Below, piece after piece: positions 47,901 through 59,800 of a stretch of 64,000 nucleotides of DNA (positions within the stretch are counted from its first letter, which is position 1; the number at the start of each line of letters is the position of its first letter). The DNA comes from Sclerurus mexicanus (taxonomy: Eukaryota; Chordata; Aves; Passeriformes; Furnariidae), in assembly GCA_013396755.1 (NCBI GenBank), contig VWZF01001682.1, positions 293,883 to 357,882 of the forward strand, in the 5' to 3' direction. Made by a program: the position numbers and the translations under genes. The notes below the pieces were generated by a model. The model was not told the origin of the DNA and ran no database searches. It saw only the letters and a program-made list of their open reading frames with translations.

Positions 47901-49176
47901 TCTGTGCAGAGAAGTTCAACAGTGCCATGGTTGAAAGTTGGCTTGTTTGTTGAAGTAATACACAGTAATGGTATTGGATATAAAAGCACAAATTGCTAGT
48001 TTCTGGATGAAAACCAAACCCATCCAGTTTGCACCATTACAGTCTGTATGTTATGGCCTCCAAAGCAGCTGCTCTTACTTCCCTTTGATTTTACAGGGGC
48101 TTCAGAAGAGACCCCTAACTAGAGTTTTTGCAGGGAACAGAAGCAAATTAAGATTATTTAACAAGGGCAAGTGCCAGACAGCTGCATTTTTTTATTAGGT
48201 GAATATAATTTAGCAACAGAGTAAGCATTCCTCTTAGTGAAAGCTTCCTCTGTAGTTAGTTCCTCACTTGGTATCTTTCAGTAGGAACAAAAATGCTGAA
48301 AGGAGTCACTAAAAAGGAATGGAAGAGGGTGAATCATCAAGGGCAAGGGGCAAATTTTCAGGTGTTCCTGCTTTGGTTTGCAGAAATTGAGTAAAATCAC
48401 TGAGAAAGTAATTTGTTCTTAAAGGAACACAAAATGAGAAGACTGAGAGGAGGAGCTCTGCATTTCAGTGTAGTCAGATCACATTTTTGACAAGACTGGC
48501 AATCATCAAAATGCAAGGCTATGAGCAAAGCAGAAACCCTTGGGGTTTTCTAATGTCTCTTGGGGGTGTCAGCATTCCTCCTCTGGCTAGAGCTGAACCA
48601 TAAAATTTCAACCAGCACAGAAGTGCCTGCTCGAGCATTCTGGGATTTTGCAACATGGTTTTTGGAGCTAATTGTTTATAAACCAGATAGCAAGAGAAAT
48701 AATGTCCTTTCAAGAGTGATACCCATCCTGATACAGAGAACTGATACATTTCTAGAACCTTGCATTCATCTCCTGAACTTCAGCTTAAAGATTCAATATC
48801 CACATCTCCACAATATGCCTTCAGAAACCTCACAGATATACTCCATGTTAAAATATGCCTTTCTCTGAGGCAAATGTGTCTATGAGTTGTGATACAGCAT
48901 TGTTATGAAAAGATAAGGAAAGAGCCCAGATAATTTTGTTTTATAAGAGGAGATCAAATGTATCTCAGCATTAAGGCTTCTGAGAAATATTCCTCTGGAA
49001 TTTTTAAAGTTACTAATTGTACCAATAAAGAGATTCTATAAAAATTGAGATTGTGTTCACAGCAGCTTAATTCCAAGTCACAGCACAGGCACTGAGGAAG
49101 AATAAAGGAAGTTTTTCACAGTGATTAATGAATTGTCTATATAAAGAAAAAGAAAAAAAAATTTACATCCAATCAT
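44996..49176. other. Intergenic gap between WDR17 and ASB5
   Basis: About 4.2 kb of mostly AT-rich unique sequence between the two convergent genes. By known synteny SPATA4 would be expected here on the minus strand; I recognise no calponin-homology-type exon in either strand. A small GC-rich patch sits at 46830-46935. Open frames here (for example 48560-48868 on + and 47144-47419 on -) have no recognisable family. Confidence 0.55.
46830..46935. other. Isolated GC-rich patch
   Basis: About 105 bp of clearly higher GC than the surroundings, including AGGCGGTGCCAAGCGGCCCC and CAGTGCGGTGCC, with only a few CpGs. No repeat family recognised. It could be a relic of a promoter or exon, or an unrecognised mobile fragment. 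Confidence 0.6.
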
Positions 49177-49628
49177 TTTATTCTTATCAATGTATATAGT
49201 GCACCTATCACCAAGTATTTTTAGATACACGAAAAATAGAAATTTAAAAACACATAAAATACTGACTCCAAATGGACAAACTTAACGAATAATAATGAAG
49301 AAACTCTGTGGTTCAAGTGTGTCAAAGAGATTTTGAAAATACAAACACAAAATTAACAGCACTAAAGTTATTAAGTATTAAAGTAAAGCTATATAATCAT
49401 GTCCCAGAGTATCAGCACACTTGTTCAATTCAGCTTTATTAGCACCTTGGTACTAGTTGCTGAATGGCTCCCAATTACATTACCAACACCAGATGTCAAA
49501 GATAGAATTTTTTTAAGCAATATGCAAAAGGCTCTTTTTCCGCCCAGCAGTTTTTTAGATAAAACGTACAATAAACAGAGAGAAGAAAAAGTACTTGCTA
49601 TTTAAGTTTGTAATAGTTAATTACTATG
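49177..49628 (-). other. ASB5: ASB5 3' UTR, end inferred
   Basis: Minus-strand sequence after the ASB5 stop. AATAAA on the minus strand lies at 49440-49435, about 190 nt after the stop, and another at 49182-49177. Either could set the 3' end. Confidence 0.45.
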
Positions 49629-49756
49629 TTATCTGTACTGTAAGAAATTCTTCAATATTGTTGGCAACTGGAGTTGTGGAACAAGATGCAGTCTAGCTCT
49701 TCCTATGTAATTTCGGATACATAGTCGACAGAGCTGACAAAGAGAAGATGGTGTGG
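49629..49756 (-). CDS. ASB5: ASB5 exon 7 (SOCS box and stop)
   Basis: Minus-strand acceptor is TTTGTTTGCAG. It reads ATPSSLCQLCRLCIRNYIGR to NFLQYR and TAA at 49631-49629. It carries the whole SOCS box: the Elongin B/C-binding BC box and the LPQL-like Cul5 box (here LVPQLQLP). Confidence 0.96.
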
Positions 49757-52700
49757 CTGCAAACAAAGAAAAGAGTTTAATTACACAACTCAAAAACCCA
49801 GGACTTTGTTTTATAACAGTCTTGCACAACAATGGGGTTTCTTAAAAAAAAGTTCACATTTTGAAAATTTGGCCTTAATTCCTTTTCCTTCACTGCCTTT
49901 CTGCCTTCAAAGACAAAGACTGGGGCTGCTGAAATGCTAAAAAAAAAACCAAGGTAAGGTCAGTGTTTTTAAATTAAAAACCTGCTCCCAGAAAATATCT
50001 GATGTTAATAATTTTAAAAACTGCAGGGGGGTTGTTTTGGGAGGTTTTTTTATTATTCGCAGAACAGGTGACATACCTGCTACGGCACTACAAGCTGCAC
50101 TACTTATGCATCACTGCAACAAGAATAAGGAGGCAAAATACCCCAAGATCCTGGATCATGTTTAGTGATCTTACTAGCTCATCGTAATGCCTTTATCCCT
50201 CTGTACCCCCCAGTCCCTCCGAATGAACATTGCTGTTTTCTCTGGACAATAAACTCATCTCTGTTTCATGCCAAGTATTTTTGCTTTTTTTCACATCTTT
50301 GCTGTGACTTTTAAAAATACTACTATTCTTAGTAAATTTGTGGAAACCTACAGTTTTTAGAGGGGTTTTGTTAACAGCATTCAGACTACAGAGTTGTTCT
50401 CTTGAGGAAATGTGAATCGGTGTTACTCATCAGTTCACCTCTAAAGAGATGCCCATGATTATTGAATTAGTTTCTTGTGGCTTATTTTTACATTTATACA
50501 TAGGTCAGTCTGAACAAATCCAGTTTAGGGATATTCTCTCTCTCCAAGGCAACAGACCTTTAAGACTTTTGAGGGACTCATAAGTGTCAACTTCTATTTC
50601 TCAGGGTCTTTTAATTTCATAAAGAAAATTTAGGAAATCAAACTTTTTGTGTTTTTTGCCCACAATCAAAATAAAGGCCTATATATGCACTTTAAAATAT
50701 ATTTTTACAAATATTGTGACAGCTGACCAAAATGAAATATATTTTTCATCTGAAATTTAAATACTGTTTCTTTTTAACAAGGTCTGTAACAGCCAATAAA
50801 AATGTAGCTTTAATGTCTACTTGTGTAAATATCCAACAAAGATAAGATTACACTTTTTTGGCTTGTATAAATTCTGATGCTGTTTGGTCAATGGGCTCTG
50901 GCCTGTAACTAAATATTCCTGGTTTTATAATTAAAAAGGAAATTACCTGAATGCTAATATATTAATTTCATAAAGTACAATGCAGCTTCTATAACATGGG
51001 TTGTTTTGAGTTGTTGGGTTGTGGGTTTTTTGTGTGAGTTTGGGATTTTTTTAATAATACAAGTTACAGTTGCAAAAACACACATGTAAAACTTACCTTC
51101 GTGGAAGAGCAGCAGTCTCTCCACTAAACTGCTTGGAGCAGCTAAATCAACAGGCCTCTCAAAATCTGAATTTTTGGCATTTATGTCTGCCCCAAATTCA
51201 AGGAGTAAGTTCACGATCTCTGTACTAGAATGCTGGGCAGCGGCATGGAGTGGAGTTTGCAAATGCTTTCCTTTCTGCACATTGGCACCTGGTGGATGCA
51301 ATAAAGAGACATCAGAAGAGAAGAGATTAAAATTGTCATTGATTAAAGATGAGGCTACAAAAAAAACCCCTGTGTCCTAGAATGCCACAGTGCATTTAGC
51401 CACTTTATTAATTCTATTGCATAGAACTATAGCTAATCATATCAATAGGCTTTTTGTATCTTATATTACCTAAGTACAACCAGATAAACAGAAAAATCAA
51501 ATCAGGTCACATAAGCATCATTGTTGCCCTCATTATACAAAAGTGCATTTTGTACACATTTAAAAAAATTTGCACTAGATAAAAATTATTCTTTATTTAA
51601 GTCTTTAAAATAAAAGCACTAAACTGAGGTTTTGAATATATATTTTTATAAGTACACCAACTCAAGAAGGAATCCAACTTGCACACTTTATAGTTTCCCT
51701 GACTTCTTAAGAGAGATTTACTGATCTTGTGAGACCAAAAATTAGCTCCTGTACTAACTTTACTCCCAGAATCAACACTTTTTGTGTTTTAAATTCCCAT
51801 TTGAGTAAAATAACTTAATAATGTCACAGGCCTAGCAATTAGATTTGAAGCCTGCACTGTTCTCAATTGTAACAATTTGAGAATACTTCTGCAGTACCAT
51901 TTTATTGCTTATTTCATTGTCTGTTTGCTTTTCAACTTCTAATTCATTCTCATAAACCAATAAAATATGAAAAAATTTAGACTTACATAAGTAGTTACTT
52001 GTATTCTCAATTTAAAAATCCTTTTCCATTCCAGGGAACCAGCAAATGTAGAATATGCCCTTGCATTACTGTTGTTTATGTATGGTAGTATTTGAATCCA
52101 AAAATATGCTAATTATACTTTTGCTGTTCTTAAACATAAAAAATCCTTACATAGGATAATTAATCATCCAAGGAGACTGACTCAATGAGAAGCAATTTAA
52201 CTGTTTTAAGTTCTAAATATAACATGCAATCAACTAGAAAAGCAATTCTGGTGCAATGATAGCAAGGCTGAATTATTCATATATATATTTTCATTCATTG
52301 TGCCACAGGACACGAAAGCCCTGTATGTGATTATCTGAAAAACAGCACATGATCCTGTAGCTATGCCCCTTCTGTCCCTGGACTTGTGCTGAAACAGAGC
52401 AAGCCTCCAACATCTCTTTCCCATTGATTAAATAAATAATGAAATTTAGGAAATTTGTTATTTTGAAATTTAGGATCAATTGCCCTTTACCTCACCTCTT
52501 CCCTCTGCAACTCAGCCTCTCTGCCTTATGAAAAGATCAATCAGAATATTCTGAAGAATGAGAGTGGGACTACATTCTAAAATAGCTCTGTTGAAATTTC
52601 AATGATTACAAAATTCCTTTCTCAAAGCTGTTTTACCCTTGTTTTTCCTACAGAAAATGAACAGTTACAAAGCTGTAGTAGGTGCTAAAAATTTTGAACA

Positions 52701-55700
52701 TCCATTCTTACTGGTCTTGCTTCCTTTTTCACTCATATGCTCACTATACCACCAAAAAATGAAAGGTACTGTAATTTATTATAAGAAACCATGCATCACA
52801 GCATAAAATTTTAAGTATAGCCCTGCAAACAAGTGTTCTAGTTCCACTGACTGAGCAGAGATGACTTTAAAGGTGAGCATGCTCATTTTACAGACTAGTA
52901 ACATTTTATTTAAATCATTACATACCTGCATAAAGAAGCTTTCGAATACAATGGATCTGCTGTGAAACACAAGCTACATACAGAGGGGTTCCTAAATGAG
53001 GAAGGTCTTGGTCAACATCTATACCCCAGGATATCAGTACCTCCAGACATTCACTGTGACCTGTCAGTACAAAGAACGACAGAGTTTGCTCTCTTCAATA
53101 AGCTGTCTCATAGACAATACTGCACCTATTTCTTAATGCTGTTCCTGAGACATTGCTCAACTGCTCCATGTTTATGCAGCAGGTAATTTCTTACCTCTGC
53201 TGGCTGCTTCGTGAGTTGGCGATGGCAGACAAGACTCCCACTGAGCTTTGGCACCATACTGTAACAGGAGCTCAGCACATGCTGCACTGCCTCTTGAACA
53301 GGCATTAAATAAAGGTGTCACTCCATCAATTGTTGTGGCATTTACCTAGAACATATAAAATCTACTTAAGAACAGAATTGACAAAAAGGTAGATTTTAAA
53401 TAGGAATTAGTTAGAAATCGCACTGAATTACCAAAACCAATTACTAGGTAGAATAACAGCTTAACTGATCAGTCCCTGTGCTACTGTCTTCCTCATACCA
53501 GGGCCCTCAGTTGAAATTAGCTTAGTAATACTCTTGTTAAACTATGCTGAATAAACCAAAATACACCAGGAATACTAAAGAGCACACATTGACATCTGGG
53601 TAGTGTAATAAATGAAATATTTGTTCACTAAACTTGTATTACAAAGGTTAAAGGTTTTGTCTGTTAAGAATGTCAGTTGAACCTGTTAAAATAGCATGAC
53701 TTGTCAAATTTGTTGAAATAATGGTTTAATGAAAGGTGGAAGGGAGAATTGTGTAATAATGCTGTCCTTTAGCTGTAATCTATTTTGAACCTGTGAAAGT
53801 TTATTGAAACCTTATAACATGTTAAGCTAAGATTTTGCCCTGTTTTATTAATCTAAAGTATTAAATTTGGAATAAAAGTACAAGTTATGAGTAGTAATAA
53901 TGATAAAGCCATGAGTCACTATGACTCAGCATTTTTGAACCACCACGCAGAAGAAGAAGAAGAAGCCCCCCCATAGCAACAGGACAGGGCTCGAGGCGGG
54001 AACAGAACGGGCTGCCGATTGGAGGATGCAAAGGAAAGTGGGGAGCAACAGGAGCGAGGTGAATCCTGACTGGAGGAGCCGCAGAGGGACTGAGGGGTAT
54101 AAAAAGGGGGCCGTGAGGTGTTAAGGTGCTCCGCCATCTTTGGAAGCACGAGGCTTCGGGCGGACGCCCAGCGCTGTTTATTTGCTGCCGCTTGCTGTTT
54201 AATTTAATAAATTCTAATTGGACTTCACATAATTGGCTGTGTGGGATTAAAATATAACAGGTAGTAAATAATTTTCAAAAGTCATTGCACTGAGCTTGTT
54301 TCAATGGCACAGAAAATCTACACTTTGGTAGTAACAGGTTAACAGGGACCTTCCCTCTGCAGCTCTGACAAGTCCATATTAAATGTGAGAGTTACTTGTT
54401 GTTCTGTAGTTTTAGTCTCCCTGTTTGAGTGATAATTCACAGGATGGTGGCAAAGCTAATAGCATAGGCTCACTGTTCTGATACCAACCTCATCACGTCA
54501 CTGGTTAACAGTATTACCAGTGTGAGAGAATAAGAAGAGAAACTGGGCAAATTTGTGAGGGCTAATAATACTAAAGAAAGGAGCACAGGTGTTAGGAGAG
54601 GGCTCCTTCCAGGACTCTGGGCACCCTCTTTCATGCACCCCCAAACCTACTCAAACAGTTACAGGTACTGAAAATAAATCAGGTGTGAAAATGAATTTTT
54701 TTCCCATAGTTCTGTCTATAGTGTCTATAGTTTTCTATCTTTAGAATCTTAGTGCTAGCTAAAGGGGAGAGGTATTGTTTTTGGAAACATCTATGTTTGT
54801 TTTTTTTTCCCTGTAATAAAATAGACATATTCTACATGGCTTTCAAACCTGAATCATAAGGACAGTAAATATTCCCATTATAAAGATCAGAGACTTGGGA
54901 AGCTATGCATTTGAACTCTGATGTCAGTAGAACTTGCAGTGAAAGTGATCTATAAAGTCCCATTTTTGTTTTGGGATAAAAGATAAGACAGCCTTGGTCA
55001 GTACAGAAAAAAAGGCAGTGCTTTTTTGTACTCAGACCAAAGAATTTTAAGAGCATGCAGGTGGTGCGACAACAGATATTCTGAAGATTAAAAGAACAGT
55101 CTCCTGAGAGCCACTCAAAAGGAACCCAGCAAAGGAGAGGAATGCATTCCATATTTTAGACGAGAAATAACACCATGAATACTGATAACAGATTGTCTCC
55201 AACTCTGTCTCAGTGTCTGCCCATCACTTTCCTTTGCTAGTATTCAGATGGCAGGTTATTGTAACTAAACGAGATGAACACAACCAATAGGATGAGTAGA
55301 GAGAAATACCAATTAAAAATGAAAATCAATGAATATATCCATTTCAGTTAGATCAAGGTTAGCATTGGACTTTATAAAAAAAAATAAAAAAACCCCACGC
55401 CTTACATTTGCTCCTGCTTCAAGGAGGATTCTTGCACATCCTACATGATCTCCCAGGCAGGCTTCATGAAGTGGAGTTACTTGGTCAATTGTTAGCGTGT
55501 CTACATTGTACCCCTAAAATAGATGTGAATAACATTTAAAGATCATACAAAAGCTATTAAGAATCATTCCCTCACAGTACTCCTGATTTGAATAGTTTAC
55601 AATACTCTAGATAGTCTTAAAACTCAACTTCAATAAGTAAATCCTCAGTGACCACAGAAAGTGTCTTTCATCGATCAGTGTATGACAGAATAAAAGCGCC

Positions 55701-57005
55701 TTTTTTTTCTTTTTTTTTTTTTTTTAAATAAGCAATATTCCAATCAGTTATGTGGACAAAAATTAACTGTGGGGACAATGAAACCCTGGGACAGGGGTTC
55801 ACAGAGGTTGGTGCATCTCCACTCTTGGTGATCTTTGAATCACAAGGACCCAAGTCTAAACTCTCCTGTGATTGTATGATCCTCAGATTTCAGATTTCAG
55901 ACTTAAGGTCTGAAATACCCAAAGCCAAGAATTTTAGCATGGAAAACAGTGGATTGATAGAATCATCAAGCCCTTGAAAATTTTTGCAGTAGATGTTGCT
56001 GGATTCTTAAGAACTAACAATTTTATCTATTGGCTTTCATGAAATGGGATCTGTAGTATAATTATTCAATATTAAAATAACTGATAGAACAATACTGTAA
56101 TATTAAAATTTAGCAGTTTACAGCCTCTCCCTTGGCTATTAACGAAATGCTATTTTTTTAAAGTGACAACTATGCAAAATCCAGAATCTTTATCTTCCTG
56201 AAGCACAAGTCCTATGAGGAGTGACTGAGGGCGCTGTGGTTGTTTAGTCTGGAGAAGAGAAGGCTCGGGGGTGACATCATCACTCTCTACAACTGCCTGA
56301 AAGGAGGTTGTAGCCAGGTGGGGATTGGCCTCTTCTCCCTGGCAACCAGCAGTAGGACAAGAGGGCACAGTATAAGCTGTGCCAGGGGAGGTTCAGGATA
56401 GACGTTAGGAAGAAGTTCTTTCCAGAAAGAGTGACTGGGCATTGGAATGGCTTGCCCAGGGAGGTGGTGGATTCACCATCCCTGGAGGTATTTAAGGAGA
56501 GACTGGATGTGGCACTTGGTGCCATGGTCTAGTATGCAGGGTGGTGTTGGCTCAAAGCTTGGAGTCAATGATCTCAGAGGTGTTTTCCAACCTAGTTGAT
56601 TCTGTGATTCTTGACTAGCTCTATTTACCCAAGGTCTTGAAGCAGAGGAGCTACCTTGTTTTATACCATGCAAGAGGGGAAGACATACATTTAGGCACAA
56701 CTTTGGTAATTTTTTTTTCTTTTTTCGGGTGGGAGGTTAAAACATAGAGAGGAAATATTTTAAATACTAACATATATTTTAATATGAAAAATCCTTACAT
56801 GTGCATTGATCTGAAAATTTTAACTGAAAAAAAGCAAAGAAAGCATACTAAATCTGCATTAATAATCTATGTTGAAAATTAAGTAACATTAAAAATAAAA
56901 GCAATTGTAAGAACACAGCCTTCACCTGTGACAATAAAGTCTTTAGAGAAAGAAGACGTCCTTGACTGGCTGCCTCATGCAAAGGTGAGCGATCTGCCCA
57001 AGAAC
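49629..57005 (-). CDS. ASB5: ASB5, ankyrin repeat and SOCS box protein 5 (coding exons 2-7; exon 1 outside window)
   Basis: Minus-strand exons: 57005-56926, 55513-55406, 53345-53195, 53060-52926, 51288-51097, 49756-49629. All are GT-AG with matching phases. They encode about 264 residues, equal to residues 66-329 of the 329-residue mammalian protein I remember; the missing N-terminal exon (about 65 residues) must lie right of 64000. Six ankyrin units are visible, starting at SPLHEAASQG, TPLHEACLGD, TPLFNACSRG, SPTHEAASRG, TPLYVACVSQ and TPLHAAAQHS. The C-terminus is a SOCS box: a BC box (SLCQLCRLCIR) that in the family binds Elongin B/C, then a Cul5-type LVPQLQLP motif, ending NFLQYR. The ankyrin stack is expected to select substrates for a Cullin-RING ubiquitin ligase. 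The gene converges on WDR17. Confidence 0.96.
51097..51288 (-). CDS. ASB5: ASB5 exon 6 (sixth ankyrin repeat, lead-in to SOCS box)
   Basis: Minus-strand acceptor is CCACCAG. It reads ANVQKGKHLQTPLHAAAQHS to LLLFHE. Donor is GAAG/gtaagt, phase 1. Confidence 0.96.
52926..53060 (-). CDS. ASB5: ASB5 exon 5 (fourth and fifth ankyrin repeats)
   Basis: Minus-strand acceptor is TGTACTGACAG. It reads HSECLEVLISWGIDVDQDLP to RKLLYAG. Donor is GCAG/gtatgt, phase 1. Confidence 0.95.
53195..53345 (-). CDS. ASB5: ASB5 exon 4 (third ankyrin repeat)
   Basis: Minus-strand acceptor is TGTTCTAG. It reads VNATTIDGVTPLFNACSRGS to PTHEAASRG. Donor is AGAG/gtaaga, phase 1. The next intron, towards exon 5, is only 134 nt. 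Confidence 0.95.
53912..53931 (+). promoter_or_regulatory. Paired AP-1 sites with ARE/MARE extension
   Basis: TGAGTCA at 53912-53918 and TGACTCA at 53922-53928, facing each other three bases apart. The second continues as TGACTCAGCA, which fits the NF-E2/NRF2 antioxidant element. It lies in the 5' (U3) part of the probable LTR. Confidence 0.6.
54018..54140 (+). promoter_or_regulatory. LTR core promoter (CCAAT, TATA, YY1-like start)
   Basis: Inverted CCAAT (ATTGG) 80 bp upstream of GTATAAAAAGG, then CCGCCATCTTTGG about 30 bp further, the expected initiation zone. It would transcribe rightward, antisense to ASB5. Confidence 0.55.
55406..55513 (-). CDS. ASB5: ASB5 exon 3 (second ankyrin repeat)
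   Basis: Minus-strand acceptor is CTATTTTAG. 36 codons, GYNVDTLTIDQVTPLHEACL to LLEAGAN. Donor is AAAT/gtaagg. Phase 0 at both ends. Confidence 0.95.
55894..55916. repeat. Short inverted repeat (9-bp stem)
   Basis: ATTTCAGAC, loop TTAAG, GTCTGAAAT: a perfect 9-bp stem with 5-nt loop in ASB5 intron 2. No T run follows, so there is no terminator logic. Confidence 0.8.
56180..56612 (+). mobile_element. CR1 LINE 3'-end fragment
   Basis: Reads TCTTCCTGAAGCACAAGTCC, GAAGGCTCGGGGGTGACATC, ACTGCCTGAAAGGAGG, GTGACTGGGCATTGGAATGG and ends TAGTTGATTCTGTGATTCTT. Better preserved than the others here. In ASB5 intron 2, antisense to the gene. Confidence 0.95.
56926..57005 (-). CDS. ASB5: ASB5 exon 2 (first ankyrin repeat)
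   Basis: Minus-strand acceptor is ATTATATAG. It reads GSWADRSPLHEAASQGRLLS to TLLSQ, the start of the ankyrin stack. Donor is CACAG/gtgaag, phase 0. It needs one nucleotide from the missing exon 1. Confidence 0.95.
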
Positions 57006-57505
57006 CTATATAATAACAACATTTATTGAATAAACCATATGAATTATAAAGGGTTTGGAATGCATAGAGCAAAGCAGAAAATATAATGCACAGGATGAAG
57101 TCCTATGAAATTAATTTTTCCTCTTTAGAGACTATATTTCAAATTATCAGTTTCTAAATAATAAAAATGGCTCTATTATTGATTGTAAATATCTCTAATA
57201 AATGACTACGTAGTACAGAGAAAAAATATTGAGATATTGGTTTCAGCAATCTGATTTAATAAATTCATTAATTACCATATTTTTCACTTCTATTTTTGCA
57301 TTGTTTATTTTTAATACAAATAATATAATTTATTTTTATAGTTGGTATAATAAGCATTATTTGAACTTAAACCAGACAAAATCCTGCCTGAAGAAGTCAC
57401 AAAGAAGTTGATGTATATAAAAATCAATTTGGAAATCCTGATGTACGATGAGATTAATTTGAAGTTACTTCACAAGTGCAAGGAGAGAAATACATAAAAA
57501 ATCAC

Positions 57506-57536
57506 ACTAAAAATATTACTATAAAAATATTACTAT
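57506..57536. repeat. 15-bp tandem duplication
   Basis: AAAAATATTACTAT repeated twice in ASB5 intron 1. Confidence 0.8.
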
Positions 57537-58770
57537 AGTAGAAACATATTAACTCTAACATTCCTAAAAACAATTAGATAAGCTTACTGTAAAAAGTCAG
57601 CATTTATTTCCATTTATTTATCATCCAAAAAAAACAAAGGAGCAAAACCAAATAGAAACCCAACAACAACCATCTTCACACACATACCCCTGCCCATAAC
57701 TCCCAACTCAGGTTCCAGAGTCATCCTGCAGCTCTTGGTGAAGGACCTGTCCTCTCCCCTAGAACACTGGACACTGACCCTTCTAGCCATTCAGAGTTGC
57801 AGGCACAGCTGATACTGATTTATTGCATAAATTTTGCAAATCGAGTTTTGAGAGACTGTGCAAGGAAGAACCATCTTCAAAATGTATTATGAATTACTGG
57901 TATTCATTCCTGTAAGAAGAAAATCACTAGAACTGTAAAATACTAATACAATTGTATGGCATATATCAAGCTCTCCAAAATCCCAGAATTAAACATAGAG
58001 AGTATGATGAACCGGTAACATCGGCAGATGAATCTTCAGTGCCTAAAGGTGTTTGACTTTTTCCCTGGCACTGGACGAGAACTGCCTACAGAACCAGTTA
58101 GTGCATTTTAATGGCAAGGCAATGAATCTTAAAGGAGGCGGCTATTGCTCAATCACTGGCAATCATCAGTCTAAGCTCTAAGATAACTACACACCAGAAA
58201 TAGACCCTATTTCTGTTTCCTACTGGACCCCTTCTGGTCACGAGCCTGTTTCAGAAAGTACACTTTTGGTTACTATAAACAACCTCCTCACATCACATGA
58301 AGTATGACTGAGAAGATTAAAGCTGTCAACCTGAAAAGAAATCAAAGGATCGTTAAAAACATACGAAATAGCACACATTAGGAAAAAATAGATAAAACCT
58401 CCATTTTCCTTGAGTTGTTAGTGAATGAAGCTAAAACTTACAGACATAAGACTGCATCTTAGAGAACATATTATTGGACTTTGTAAATCAGTACTATTGA
58501 ATACTACTGAGATCAAAAACTTACCAAAATAAAAGCACAACTGAGTATTTAAATTATTGTGAAACTATCTGAAGCTGATCACAGAAGTTAAAAAGTATGA
58601 GAGTAAGGTTTTATAAACCTGATTTTTAAAATGCAGGGAGATTTCTATTATGTCACAGTATCCCGTGTGTGTGAAGCTCCCTGTGCTCTTTAATCTGTCG
58701 AAGTAGATGGACCATTGGCAAGATCCAGTTTCCAATGCTCTGTCAGAATTATTTGTACTAAACTCTGATT

Positions 58771-58806
58771 ATGTGTGTGTGTACACACATACATGTGCAC
58801 ACACAT
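58771..58806. repeat. TG/CA alternating microsatellite with palindromic core
   Basis: ATGTGTGTGTGTACACACAT followed by ACATGTGCACACACAT. Alternating purine-pyrimidine sequence with a self-complementary centre. Confidence 0.9.
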
Positions 58807-59800
58807 CATTCCTTGTACTTTTTACTTCAGGTTTATTTAATGTAATGTTTTGAAATTCTTGTTGTTAGAATAACTGCTAAACAAACCCCCACACATAAAG
58901 TGATTGGGATTTTAAGGGATTATACCACAAAAAACAGAGTTCAGAAATTTTAAAGTGACCCAATTTTGACAAAACATCAGTATTTTCTCTGTCACCCTAA
59001 TAAACTCATATAGATTTATTCTCCTATAGTAGAATACACTGATGGGTGTAATCACTATGAGTATTTTGATCAAACCCTAACTCTGCTTCTGCAGTAGCAA
59101 TTGAATGAGCATTGGACTTGTTCTAATTCAAATGAATTAGATCCATTAAGTTCTCCTGCTGGTAGCTGCAAAGAATTCCCAAGGAAAAAAAAATATTTAA
59201 ATCTGTATTTAGAGGTTGCTTTTTTGTTCCCCTGTCTCTACAAATAAGAACATGTCTCCCTTGACAGTTTATCCTACCAAATGGGGAAGAAAATAAAGAC
59301 ACTATATAGAAAAGTATGTTATAAAATTGTGTCATGAAGTTTTTATGCCCATTAAATACACTCACACTTTGGACATTTTTGTAGCCGTGTATAAAAAGAA
59401 CAAAGATGCAGGTAGGATCTCAAAGCTACAATTTTTCACCTCCTTCCCCCTTGGATTGATCTGAAGTCATCTGTTAATTAGTCTAGTGAGATTTGAGAAT
59501 CAAATGATGCCAGATTCTGCTGTAAGCTCTGTTCTGCACAAAGACCTACCTCATATCCTTGTCTTCATGTAGAGACATTTGAAAGTAGCTGCTTCTGATA
59601 AATCCATTAAATACAAAATGCTTGTGTCATCTCTACTACAAATAAAATCTAAAACCAAAATGTTGCAGAAATATTTTGTGCCAACCAAGTTTGGAAAAAA
59701 AAATATCACATTCAAACCAATTCGTCGACATACATAGTAATTCATCATTAAATACTACAGGGACAAGAATATGTTCAAAATAAATGCACATCACAAATGA

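Larger units (their letters stand above)
53898..54260 (+). mobile_element. Probable solo LTR in ASB5 intron 3, plus-strand orientation
   Basis: A 363-bp GC-rich island in AT-rich intron. Motifs come in promoter order: TGAGTCA and TGACTCAGCA (53912-53931), an inverted CCAAT box ATTGG (54018-54022), TATAAAAA (54098-54105), a YY1-type CCGCCATCTT (54131-54140) where transcription would start, and AATAAA (54206-54211). TATA, start region and polyA signal within 110 bp is an LTR layout. A 7-bp direct repeat GTAGTAA lies at 53891-53897 and 54261-54267. Termini are not clean TG..CA, so exact ends and class are uncertain. No viral coding sequence is present. Confidence 0.7.

Noticed and set aside
48560..48868. 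Plus-strand open frame of 102 codons, considered as a possible gene in the WDR17-ASB5 gap
   Set aside because: No recognisable domain, no SPATA4 similarity, no convincing splice sites or start context.
53919..54149. Minus-strand frame and GC-rich island considered as an alternative ASB5 first exon and promoter
   Set aside because: TATA, YY1 and polyA motifs all face the plus strand, opposite to ASB5, and the layout is that of an LTR.
56150..56700. Several overlapping minus-strand frames
   Set aside because: All lie on the antisense of the CR1 tail at 56180-56612 and its flank.
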